Under the pieces are notes generated by a model. It saw nothing but the letters and a program-made list of their open reading frames with translations. It searched no databases and was not told where the DNA came from. Position numbers and translations under genes: made by a program. A stretch of 6,688 bases of DNA from DATFXM01 sp035315885 (lineage in GTDB: Bacteria; Acidobacteriota; Blastocatellia; UBA7656), in the NCBI GenBank assembly GCA_035315885.1, contig DATFXM010000083.1:1-6688 (forward strand), written 5' to 3'. Position 1 is the stretch's first letter. The number at the start of each line of letters is the position of its first letter. Of the stretch, positions 1 through 6,494 are shown in pieces.

Positions 1-224
1 ACCAAAATCTCGCGATGTTGTGCTCTGAAGCCCAATTCAATTTTTACTTGCTCCACAAATCCCTCGCTGCCGACCGCGATCAACTCAGACCAGCGCGTCT
101 CGTCGAGCTATTACTCCGCTCGATCCTGCTTCGACCCATTCACGATGCGCCTTTTCATGTTGGGATAACGATGGGTGATGTTCCAGACGAGGCCGGGCAC
201 GAAATGACGATTGGCGCGCGGCAT
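1..224 (-). pseudogene. RAYT (REP-associated tyrosine transposase, Y1_Tnp) pseudogene, internally deleted and frameshifted
   Basis: Reading leftwards from an ATG at 224, the first 19 residues (MPRANRHFVPGLVWNITHR) are the characteristic N terminus of RAYT-type Y1 transposases. The sequence then jumps directly to what resembles the C-terminal part of the same family: an HREWVEA-like stretch from about 160, then, after a one-base frame change near 100, a stretch containing RWSELIAVGS, GFVEQVK and AQHREIL that runs to the left edge. The catalytic middle is missing, including the HUH histidines and the tyrosine, which would be well over 100 residues. In the starting frame, translation stops at TAA 111-113. 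The gene is therefore dead by deletion plus frameshift, and its 3' end lies outside the window. RAYTs normally move or maintain REP hairpins; I see no REP element beside it. The family assignment comes from remembered N- and C-terminal motifs and is fairly strong because both ends match in the right order. Confidence 0.8.
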
Positions 225-315
225 AGCTTCTTTGGCCTTAGAGCGTGCTTTAGTTTGCTCAAGAGATAGATCGATTACGTTGGTCCGACGCGAGTGATAG
301 GAAAGTTTATGGATT

Positions 316-447
316 TGTGAACGCTTTCAGAAGACCGTGCTCAATGACTTTACCGGTAGCGTTTTCGCAAAAAGATCTTATAAAACACTCGATGATTTAC
401 AAAACAATCTGTGGTTGAAACTCTACAACGAAGAACGACCACGGTAT
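316..447 (+). pseudogene. IS481-family transposase fragment (C-terminal part of the DDE/rve integrase core)
   Basis: The frame at 316-447 encodes CERFQKTVLNDF, then KRSYKTLDDLQNNL and LYNEERPRY. This matches the conserved stretch near the end of IS481-type transposases, usually of the form ICERFHKTVLNEF, a YxSLEELQADLDAWL segment and YNxERPHQG. The E in CERF is probably the third acidic residue of the DDE triad. The frame is closed upstream by TAG at 298-300. After ERPRY the usual HQG, CYGKTP and MQTF motifs cannot be recognised in any forward frame, so only about 44 residues of a protein of more than 300 survive. Its local base composition is clearly more AT-rich than the operon next to it. 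It points away from the RAYT remnant and towards the 3' end of the STAND gene. I see no terminal inverted repeats or target duplication. IS3-like relatives share the same fold, so the exact family is less certain than the transposase identity. Confidence 0.7.
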
Positions 448-536
448 GATGCTTCTTCAATAGCACTGCGACTGGTGAAGGGAAAAGATGGATGGCGCAT
501 GAGTCGAGGAATCAAAAACCCACGGACAACGAGGAT

Positions 537-3500
537 TCATTGAACGACATCAAGCGGTGTTTCATCGTACACCCTGAACTTTCGCTTCTCTTCCAGTAGC
601 GCTGATCTGCCTTTTACCAGACACGGGCTGGTTGACCTGTATGAACTACCCGTGGAAAGCAAAGAGAACTGCTTCTCGTCTCTGGCCACGTCCATGTCCT
701 CGCACCACGTACTGTTTGAGCGGCTCAAGTTGCCACTGTTTTCCTGCGCGCCTTTGGGATTTGCCGCTTCGACGCTCAGCTTACTGGGAAGGGTTGCGCC
801 CGAATAAGCCCCGTAGGCACGGGCTTCGTACCAGTTCACCTGAACGGGCATACGGGCTGCATTCGGTGGGAATGTGTGAGCTGGATAAAAGCATCGATAC
901 TGCTGGTTCGTCACTTCCCTTATCGGATGATCGCGAGGATCGAGCGGCTGGCGATTGTCACCCCGGCACTCGCTGTCTGACAACGGGTTTCTACCCACGC
1001 GCAGCTTCTCGTACTCGTGGATCACGCGTGTGCGGAGTGTCTTCGCTTGATTGGAAATCTCCGGATCGCCGAACTTCTGTGCAGCATCCAGCGTGGAAAT
1101 CACCGCTCCCAAGAGCGTGGGCGCTGCTCCGCGACTCGATAACGACGAATTCATGGCCGATACATAGAATTTCTCAATGTGTTCGAGAACGTCCTTCAGG
1201 TGAGGATCTATCGGTTTCTGGACTTCGCGATTCCACAGGATCACCATGCCGTCTTCGCTAACCGAGGCAAGCGTCTTCCCGTTCGGGCTGAATGCGATGT
1301 GATTGATCTCGGCTGCGTGTCCCGAGAGGATTACGAGTCGCTCTGACTTATCCAAGCCCCACAGGATCACCTTGCCGTCGTCTCCTGCAGTAGCCAGCAT
1401 TTTCCCGTCTGGGCTGAATGCGGCACTTCGCACCAGGTTCTCGTGGCCCCGTAACACCGCCGGCGTGCCGCTCCCGTCGGTTCGCCACACCCGAGCCGTT
1501 CCGTCGAAAGAGGTGGTCACAACGCGCTGCCCATCCGGGCTGAATGCAGCGCTATGGACGGACTCGTTGTGGCCCTTCAGCGTCACCGGCGTGCCGCTCC
1601 CGTCCGCTTGCCACACCCGCGCTGTGCCGTCGCGAGAGGCGGTCACGACCCGCTGCCCGTCTGGACTAAATGCGGCCCTCCAGACCTTGTCGTCATGACC
1701 CTTTAGCACTACCGGCGTGCCGCTCCCGTCGGCTCGCCACACCCGCGCCGTGCCGTCATCTGACGCGGTCACCACCCGCTGCCCATCCGGGCTGAACGAA
1801 GCGCTCACCACCGCCTTCGTATGGCCCTTTAACACCGCTAGCATCTCGCCCCCGATTGCGCGCCACACCCGCGCTGTGCCGTCGAAAGAGGCGGTCACCA
1901 CCCGCTGCCCATCCGGGCTGAAAGCAGCACTCCCCACTGCTCCCGCATGGCCCTTCAGCACCACGGGCTTTCCGCTGCCGTCGGCGCGCCACACCCGCGC
2001 TGTGCCGTCATCCGACGCGGTCACCAATCGCTGGCCGTCCGCGCTGAAGTCGACGAAATTCACTGCCCTCTCGTGGCCTGCCAAATTGGCGAGCTCTCTG
2101 CCTGCCGACGCTGAATCCATACTGAGGATCACAAGCGCCGAGGGGTTCAAATGGCGCGTCTCCATTTTCTCGACGACGTCATGAATGCGGTAATGATGCC
2201 GCGTAACCAATCCATTAATCGCATCGATCGCCTTCCCAGGTTCAGGGCTGAACAACAGCGATTCTAGCTGGACCTGTTCGCGTCCTCGTTGCTTGCGTTC
2301 GAATAGCTCGTAGGCGTGGCTGCCCATCATAGTCATCACCAAAACAACCGCTGCCGCGTCAATCCAACGGCGCTTTACCAGTCGCTTTCTTCGAGACTGA
2401 AGGATCGGTTCGACCAGCCTGTCATGACTCACCTCGTAGAACGTGCTGCCGAGGCGCGCCTCGGCGCGCAATAGGCGAGCGTCAACGAGGTGCCGCAGCA
2501 ACTCTTCCGAAATCTTAAAGCGGCGCGCTATTTCTTCGTGGTCCTCGGTCAATCGGCGGCCGTTCCTGCTAATCAAACGGGTTTCACACAGGCGCCGTAC
2601 CGCACCGGACTTCCAACGCGGCCTTACGCTTGCTATGGTCCGATCGTAAAATCCCTCCAGTACCTGCTGCATGTGCTCTTCCCCGCCCAGATCCGCTTCT
2701 GAGATCTGTAATTCGATGTCGCCGTCCCCAGCCGCCTGCCGTGTTCGCACCACGTCTTCCAAATAATGACAGATAATTTGAAGCTGTACGGGCTCGACCT
2801 CGTCGCTCGTCGTCGTTTCGACACCGAGGCGTCGCTTTGCCAGAAAAGAGAGCATGCGCTCTACCGCCGCCTCTTGATATGTAAACGTGCCGGTTTGGAA
2901 CGCTTCGTTGCCAACGCGGGCCGGCTCGATAATTGCTGCCCGAGCCGCTTCTAGGCTCAAAGGTCCGAGTCGGAAGCGATTATGCAAGATAGCCGGAATC
3001 TCGCTTGCCAACTCTTCGAGATTAGCCAGAAAATCCTCCCGCAACGCGATGACGACTTTCACATCGGGCGCAGTGTCGTCTAACAATTGTCCTATCGACG
3101 CCGATGCTTCTCCGTTGCGGGGAGTTCTGGAGCGTCCGCGCACCAACTCGCCAAGCTGGCCGATGAACTCGCTCCGTAGCTCTTTGCTGTGCAAAGTAAA
3201 GATCTCTTCGAACTGGTCGAGGATAAGCACGGGGCGTAAGAGATCGTTGTGCTCCGACCAGAACTCGGCGGTTTTGAAAAATCGCCACGCGCTTGTTGCA
3301 TCGCCACCCACAATGTCGATGCGAGAATGTCTTGCCGCGTGCCGAACGCTATCGAGAAGCGATTGCGCTAGCCCCTGGGTAAGGTCGTTGAGCCGGACGA
3401 CGATGGGAAGATATTTCCTTTGGCGGAGCGGCTCTACCAGGCCGGCATTGATAAGAGAGCTTTTTCCCATCCCGGATTTGGCGAAAAGGACAACGAGCCG

Positions 3501-4406
3501 TTCCGCTAACACCAGGCTAAGCAGGGATCGGCTCTGATCGTCCCTGCCGAAAAAGGTCTTGCGGTCCAGATCGACGTCTTGATAAGGTGCGGTGCCTTTG
3601 TAGCGCTGTCTCTGATTGTCAGTTGCGTCGGCTCTCCGCCACGGTGCCTCAAGGTGCGCTGTGATTCTTAGAGCCGCGAAGGCACCCACGGCAACGCCGA
3701 TCGCCCACGTCACAATGCCAAGGTAAAAATAGGCATCGCGAGGAGAAGAGTCGTGCGCGCGTAACAGGCTGTAAGGAAATTCCTCAAATGACTCACCGCC
3801 CCAAAAGAATGCGGAGTAGGACAAGGCGGCTATTAACAAGATTACCACAGCCCGGTGAGAAGGCGCGACGAGCGCCGCGACGGAAATGAGAATTGCTAGG
3901 CTCACCACTAAGACCAACGCCACGACGGCCCAATTTAGCCAATCAGGACTTACTGGAGAGAGGAGCAACTTAGCCGCGCCGTCCCAAAGCGATGAGGCAA
4001 ACCCGGCCACGAGCAGGAATAAGGCCCAGCGCAAGGCACGCACGACCTTGCTCCGCTCTGGCCCCTTTGTTGTGCTGATGATGACTCCGATAGCGAGCCC
4101 GATCAGGCAGCCGACGATTGCCAGTACCACGTGCCAACCACCACCTGCGAAGTCGTGGTTCACCAGAAAGCCGAACAAGATAACGAGGAAAATTCCCGCT
4201 CCCGCTAATAATATGCTCACGCGAGGGGAAGGGCCAATCTTCCTCGCCGTGAAGACTGCCGCTGCAGTTACCAGTATCAGTACTGGAACGATCCACCACG
4301 TGAATTCAACCCAGGATAGAAAACCGGCAATGAAGTAACCGAGGAACGTGACGATCAGAAGAAGAATCCAACGCAGGAACCGCATCAGCTTTGGTTTTCG
4401 AATCAT
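537..4406 (-). CDS. Membrane STAND NTPase (nSTAND1-type) with WD40 propeller and degenerate FGE-like C terminus
   Basis: This is a 1289-residue protein from the ATG at 4406. A longer frame is open back to 4556, but it would overlap the upstream gene by about 130 nt, whereas AGGAG at 4419-4415 sits 8 nt before the chosen start. Domains: eight hydrophobic helices at about residues 13-30, 37-52, 63-82, 92-111, 124-140, 158-181, 184-202 and 225-247, with Arg/Lys-rich loops on alternate sides (N and C ends cytoplasmic). A STAND NTPase follows at about 275-670, with FFGRDD before the core, Walker A AKSGMGKS (309-316; Lys315), Walker B VLILDQFEE (393-401), an ALRED sensor-like motif (454-458) and a winged-helix-like region ending in YEVSHDRLVEPIL. 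A ninth membrane helix lies at about 682-698, preceded by a basic stretch. Seven WD40 repeats span 773-1058. Residues 1160-1208 resemble the middle of an FGE/sulfatase-modifying domain (EVTNQQYRCF, then VNWYEARAY and ATLPS). The last 80 residues match nothing I recognise. STAND proteins are signal-triggered oligomerising switches. Here no nuclease, protease or TIR effector is fused on; the TIR is in the adjacent gene 16 nt upstream. Function in phage defence is inferred. Confidence 0.9.
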   Translation of the reverse strand: MIRKPKLMRFLRWILLLIVTFLGYFIAGFLSWVEFTWWIVPVLILVTAAAVFTARKIGPSPRVSILLAGAGIFLVILFGFLVNHDFAGGGWHVVLAIVGCLIGLAIGVIISTTKGPERSKVVRALRWALFLLVAGFASSLWDGAAKLLLSPVSPDWLNWAVVALVLVVSLAILISVAALVAPSHRAVVILLIAALSYSAFFWGGESFEEFPYSLLRAHDSSPRDAYFYLGIVTWAIGVAVGAFAALRITAHLEAPWRRADATDNQRQRYKGTAPYQDVDLDRKTFFGRDDQSRSLLSLVLAERLVVLFAKSGMGKSSLINAGLVEPLRQRKYLPIVVRLNDLTQGLAQSLLDSVRHAARHSRIDIVGGDATSAWRFFKTAEFWSEHNDLLRPVLILDQFEEIFTLHSKELRSEFIGQLGELVRGRSRTPRNGEASASIGQLLDDTAPDVKVVIALREDFLANLEELASEIPAILHNRFRLGPLSLEAARAAIIEPARVGNEAFQTGTFTYQEAAVERMLSFLAKRRLGVETTTSDEVEPVQLQIICHYLEDVVRTRQAAGDGDIELQISEADLGGEEHMQQVLEGFYDRTIASVRPRWKSGAVRRLCETRLISRNGRRLTEDHEEIARRFKISEELLRHLVDARLLRAEARLGSTFYEVSHDRLVEPILQSRRKRLVKRRWIDAAAVVLVMTMMGSHAYELFERKQRGREQVQLESLLFSPEPGKAIDAINGLVTRHHYRIHDVVEKMETRHLNPSALVILSMDSASAGRELANLAGHERAVNFVDFSADGQRLVTASDDGTARVWRADGSGKPVVLKGHAGAVGSAAFSPDGQRVVTASFDGTARVWRAIGGEMLAVLKGHTKAVVSASFSPDGQRVVTASDDGTARVWRADGSGTPVVLKGHDDKVWRAAFSPDGQRVVTASRDGTARVWQADGSGTPVTLKGHNESVHSAAFSPDGQRVVTTSFDGTARVWRTDGSGTPAVLRGHENLVRSAAFSPDGKMLATAGDDGKVILWGLDKSERLVILSGHAAEINHIAFSPNGKTLASVSEDGMVILWNREVQKPIDPHLKDVLEHIEKFYVSAMNSSLSSRGAAPTLLGAVISTLDAAQKFGDPEISNQAKTLRTRVIHEYEKLRVGRNPLSDSECRGDNRQPLDPRDHPIREVTNQQYRCFYPAHTFPPNAARMPVQVNWYEARAYGAYSGATLPSKLSVEAANPKGAQENSGNLSRSNSTWCEDMDVARDEKQFSLLSTGSSYRSTSPCLVKGRSALLEEKRKFRVYDETPLDVVQ
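783..929 (-). other. Partial FGE/sulfatase-modifying-type domain within the STAND protein
   Basis: Residues 1160-1208 read HPIREVTNQQYRCFYP, then ARMPVQVNWYEARAY and ATLPS. This is the order expected in formylglycine-generating-enzyme-like domains (EVTNxQYxxF, PVxxVxWYxAxAY, LPTEAEWE). The usual beginning (IPxGxFxMGS) and everything after LPS are missing, including the YPWG and GNVWEW signatures. In the other two minus-strand frames a stop (TGA or TAA) lies immediately at the point of divergence, so a single frameshift does not restore the domain. A compact remnant cannot be a working FGE; if anything is retained it is a structural or binding element. The assignment rests on motif order only. 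Confidence 0.55.
1233..2090 (-). repeat. Seven tandem 126-bp WD40 repeats (one predicted seven-bladed propeller)
   Basis: The repeats encode residues 773-1058 of the STAND protein. The GH dipeptide recurs at 777, 819, 861, 903, 945, 987 and 1029, an exact 42-residue (126-nt) period. Repeats 1-5 share FS(P/A)DGQR(V/L)VT, then DGTARVW; repeats 6 and 7 are more divergent (KVILW and MVILW). The near-identity is visible in the DNA too, as recurring blocks such as GTGCCGCTCCCGTC. Differences cluster in a few places: the residues after GH (for example ERAVNF, AGAVGS, DDKVWR and NESVHS) and the residue before DGT (D, F, D, R, F). Seven copies fit one closed beta-propeller, which would be the sensor surface. 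The pattern indicates recent internal amplification or gene conversion. Confidence 0.93.
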
Positions 4407-4414
4407 CACTCGAA

Positions 4415-4419
4415 CTCCT
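4415..4419 (-). promoter_or_regulatory. Shine-Dalgarno deciding the STAND gene start
   Basis: AGGAG on the minus strand lies 8 nt before ATG 4406-4404 and just after the TAG stop (4425-4423) of the upstream gene. It supports translation of the STAND protein from this ATG rather than from the longer open frame at 4556, and it supports co-transcription of the pair. Confidence 0.75.
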
Positions 4420-4422
4420 GCG

Positions 4423-5733
4423 CTACGCGGATGTGCTCTGGCGCTTGATGGCCCTAACCAAATCACGAAATCCGTCGCTACCATGCAACTCAACGGCGTG
4501 GTACTTAGAAAACAGAGTAAGCAGGGGAGTTTCATCCACCTTGACTGGGATGACAAAGTTGCCTAAGCGCCAGTCCTCGGCACGCAGTGCGACCTTGATC
4601 TCCTTATTTACGTACGAGGCGCCCTGGACCTTGATCTGAAGGTTACGACTATTCAAGACGACGAAGTAGTCAACGTTGTCGATCGTGGACTCGATCAGCG
4701 AATCCCAATGGTCGCCGCCGCGCAGGGCCTCCTTATCGAGCCACGGATCCATGCCGGCTCTTACGAGATGGTCGTGGATCTCGTGCGCCTTCTGTTTGTC
4801 CTCGCTCGCGTGGCAGATAAACACTTTCGGACCGCTTCGCCTAGCTCTCTCAGCAGGCTCGGTCGGTACCGCTCTTCCGCCACTGGCTGGAGCGCATGGC
4901 TCGTAGCGGCACCGCAGTTCTTTGACGAACTCGAATACGTCGGCTTTGTAGAGGTCTACTTTGAAGTTCTGGCGATAAAACAAAACAGCATCCGCCGCGG
5001 CGGCGTCGAACCCGCCTTCACCCAGTTCGACGGCAAAGCTGCGGCTTCCTCGACGCAGGACTTTGAGCACGTGCAGCAAGATACGAAGATACCATTGGTG
5101 AAGACCGAACCCGAGGAACAGAAACAGCTTGCCGTTGGTAAGCGCTGCGTTCAGGTCGTTAGGGAGCGGTGGGTCCTTCGAAATCAAAGCGGCCAGAAAG
5201 TCGAGCAATTGAGTTTCGGTGATTACTACAGACGTGGGTTCGGATACGCAGCCATAGAGGTGAAACAGTAGTGGTGTCTTATCGGTTGCTTCTTGAAGCA
5301 ACTGTTTGTTCCTTCCCGTGTAGTGATAGCGCTCAACCCAAGGCCGCTTTCCCGCCCGGCGCAACGCCATCTCCATGAGAGGGTCGAGAGTGCTGGTTAT
5401 GATGAGGCGGAATGGCAAAGCGGCAAGATGGTCGTGAAGGGTCGACTGCTGTTCCGTCAGGCCCTGATGCCACCGGTTGATCTCCATCTCAAGGTCGACC
5501 TCGGCCTCCTGAGCGAGGAAGCGCTGGGAGATCCGCGCGAGATCGTTCAATTCCACGCCTGCGCGGGCGCCACTTTGCTCGTCCAATTGCTCCAATAGGC
5601 GAGCAGCAAGGTCCTCTGCTGGAATCCGCCGCTTACCGTCGCCCCAATCAAGCGGCAGCTGCGGCCCAAGGAAGAGTGTGCACTCCCCCCGTTCAATGCC
5701 GTAGACCAGCTTGTCCCACTCCCGAAATTCCAT
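4423..5733 (-). CDS. SIR2-like + TIR domain fusion protein, probable NAD-consuming effector
   Basis: This is a 436-residue soluble protein with no signal peptide or membrane helix. Residues about 12-275 form a SIR2-like Rossmann domain (SIR2_2 type): ECTLFLGPQLP near the N terminus, FRLIITSTLDPLMEMAL (108-124), LLFHLYG (155-161) and a late LFLFLGFGLHQWYLRILL segment (203-220). A basic, proline-containing linker (about 280-300) leads to a TIR domain at 302-432: VFICHASEDK, DPWLDKEALRGGD, a core helix, SYVNKEIKVAL and VIPVKVDE. Glu378 in YVNKEIK is the likely catalytic glutamate of NAD-cleaving TIRs. In the SIR2 part the usual TTNYD is TSTLD and the usual LHG is LYG, so the catalytic Asn and His appear lost. 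The TIR is thus the better effector candidate. The start at ATG 5733 has a G-run (GGGGGGG) 5 nt upstream as a weak ribosome site; the next Met is residue 83, which would cut the SIR2 fold. It is first in a two-gene operon with the STAND protein, suggesting a sensor/effector pair. Alternative: a SIR2-TIR protein acting on its own. Confidence 0.9.
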   Translation of the reverse strand: MEFREWDKLVYGIERGECTLFLGPQLPLDWGDGKRRIPAEDLAARLLEQLDEQSGARAGVELNDLARISQRFLAQEAEVDLEMEINRWHQGLTEQQSTLHDHLAALPFRLIITSTLDPLMEMALRRAGKRPWVERYHYTGRNKQLLQEATDKTPLLFHLYGCVSEPTSVVITETQLLDFLAALISKDPPLPNDLNAALTNGKLFLFLGFGLHQWYLRILLHVLKVLRRGSRSFAVELGEGGFDAAAADAVLFYRQNFKVDLYKADVFEFVKELRCRYEPCAPASGGRAVPTEPAERARRSGPKVFICHASEDKQKAHEIHDHLVRAGMDPWLDKEALRGGDHWDSLIESTIDNVDYFVVLNSRNLQIKVQGASYVNKEIKVALRAEDWRLGNFVIPVKVDETPLLTLFSKYHAVELHGSDGFRDLVRAIKRQSTSA

Positions 5734-5830
5734 TGTGACCCCCCCGGATCTACCGTGCAGAAGCCGCGATCAATGGATCAATAGCGAGCTCTAAAAGGAA
5801 ACTAATCTTTACATACCCATTCAGCCACGG

Positions 5831-5860
5831 AAAGTACCCGATAACGAAGTGTTATGTCAA
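5831..5860 (-). promoter_or_regulatory. Candidate sigma-70 promoter for the SIR2-TIR/STAND operon
   Basis: On the minus strand a perfect TTGACA (5860-5855) is followed after 18 nt by TACTTT (5836-5831), which keeps the most conserved -10 bases (TA and final T). The predicted start is near 5824, giving a leader of about 90 nt before ATG 5733. The spacer contains a perfect dyad ATAAC-ACTTC-GTTAT (5855-5841), well placed for a repressor. The -10 is weak, so the promoter may be low in activity or need an activator. Confidence 0.45.
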
Positions 5861-5895
5861 CTTGAAATCGGCTCGAATACGAATAACCCGGCACG

Positions 5896-5943
5896 TGTTT
5901 TGTTAATGGTGGTCGTAGACTTACGAGGTAAATGTTTTGTTAA
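5896..5943. repeat. Pair of 11-bp direct repeats upstream of the operon promoter
   Basis: TGTTTTGTTAA occurs at 5896-5906 and again at 5933-5943, 37 bp apart (about 3.5 helical turns). The nearer copy ends about 35 bp upstream of the candidate -35 box. Position and spacing would suit a regulator binding site, but the motif is AT-rich and only two copies are present. Confidence 0.4.
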
Positions 5944-6285
5944 AGTTTTTTGATTTGACATCTACACCTTGTCTGACTTTCTCCTAGGCCCTCGCTGGAC
6001 GGTATGTGCATGCGGCGTGCCACCTAATCGGGGTGAAACTGGGAAGCCAAGATGCGGAACTATCAGAAGATTTATTCCAACGGTGCTTTGAACTCGCAAT
6101 ACAAGGGAATGGCGGCGCGTAAACGAAATGATACGCACATGTATACAAAGTTACTCACCCCGGACCACACCTCGCCCACTTACAGCCCCAACCTACTGCA
6201 CCATACCTCCCCAACCCAAATATCCGAGCCGGCTCTCGCAATTGCTTATCACCACATCGTGTGCAGATGAGGAGAAGGCGGGTCA

Positions 6286-6335
6286 AGAGGCAAAGACCTC
6301 TCTTGTAGAAAGAACTTTGTTCTTTCTCTTTTTTT
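6286..6335 (+). terminator. Rho-independent terminator-like hairpin with T-run, preceded by a second hairpin
   Basis: AGAAAGAAC (6307-6315) and GTTCTTTCT (6319-6327) form a perfect 9-bp stem with a TTT loop, followed by C and seven Ts (6329-6335). Immediately upstream AGAGG (6286-6290) can pair with CCTCT (6297-6301). The T-run is only on the plus strand, so termination would be of rightward transcription. No credible plus-strand gene ends here, which raises the possibility of a small RNA. The stem is AT-rich, so strength is uncertain. Confidence 0.5.
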
Positions 6336-6389
6336 CTTCTCGCCGAGTTCGTGATCTTTGAGTTACGCGCCCCCTGTTTTCAATCAGTC

Positions 6390-6494
6390 GGTGTCGGATC
6401 CCGTCCGCACCAGTCACCCATCAGCACGAGCAATGGGTAACCCCCTATCACACTACAAACCCGAGGCCCCGAGCCGGTGAACATCCTGACCGGC
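6390..6494. repeat. Three consecutive short inverted repeats
   Basis: GGTG/CACC with inner GGA/TCC (6390-6411), ACCCAT/ATGGGT (6416-6421 with 6433-6438) and GCCGGT/ACCGGC (6473-6478 with 6489-6494) lie in series. Each stem is short, but three perfect stems in 105 bases suggest a structured non-coding stretch. No known RNA family is recognised. Confidence 0.35.

Noticed and set aside
632..1261. 209-codon plus-strand open frame opposite the STAND gene
   Set aside because: It lies antisense to the WD40/FGE-coding region and has no recognisable domain; its openness follows from the opposite strand's codon use.
1233..2090. CRISPR-like array, because of the regular repeats
   Set aside because: The 126-nt period is in frame, encodes WD40 blades and has no spacer-like unique segments between short repeats.
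1303..2184. Repetitive plus-strand open frames rich in RCPSGLNAAL-like units
   Set aside because: These are the antisense shadow of the WD40 repeats, repeating with the same 126-nt period.
537..4556. Longer 1339-residue reading of the STAND protein starting at 4556
   Set aside because: The extra 50 residues overlap the end of the TIR gene and lack protein-like composition, while the ATG at 4406 has AGGAG 8 nt upstream and begins a clear basic stretch plus membrane helix.
6005..6050. GGTGGCAC-like and TTTCACCCC-like text (minus strand) reminiscent of IS21-family end regions
   Set aside because: The resemblance is only to vaguely remembered IS sequence; no istA/istB coding remnants and no paired end are visible.
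6006..6060. GGTGAAACTGGGAAGCC resembling part of a cobalamin-type riboswitch
   Set aside because: The B12-box and the ordered conserved elements are missing and no suitable downstream gene follows.
6052..6270. 72-codon plus-strand open frame
   Set aside because: It is low-complexity, Thr/Pro/His-rich, has no Shine-Dalgarno and no family resemblance; the composition follows from the C-rich patch.
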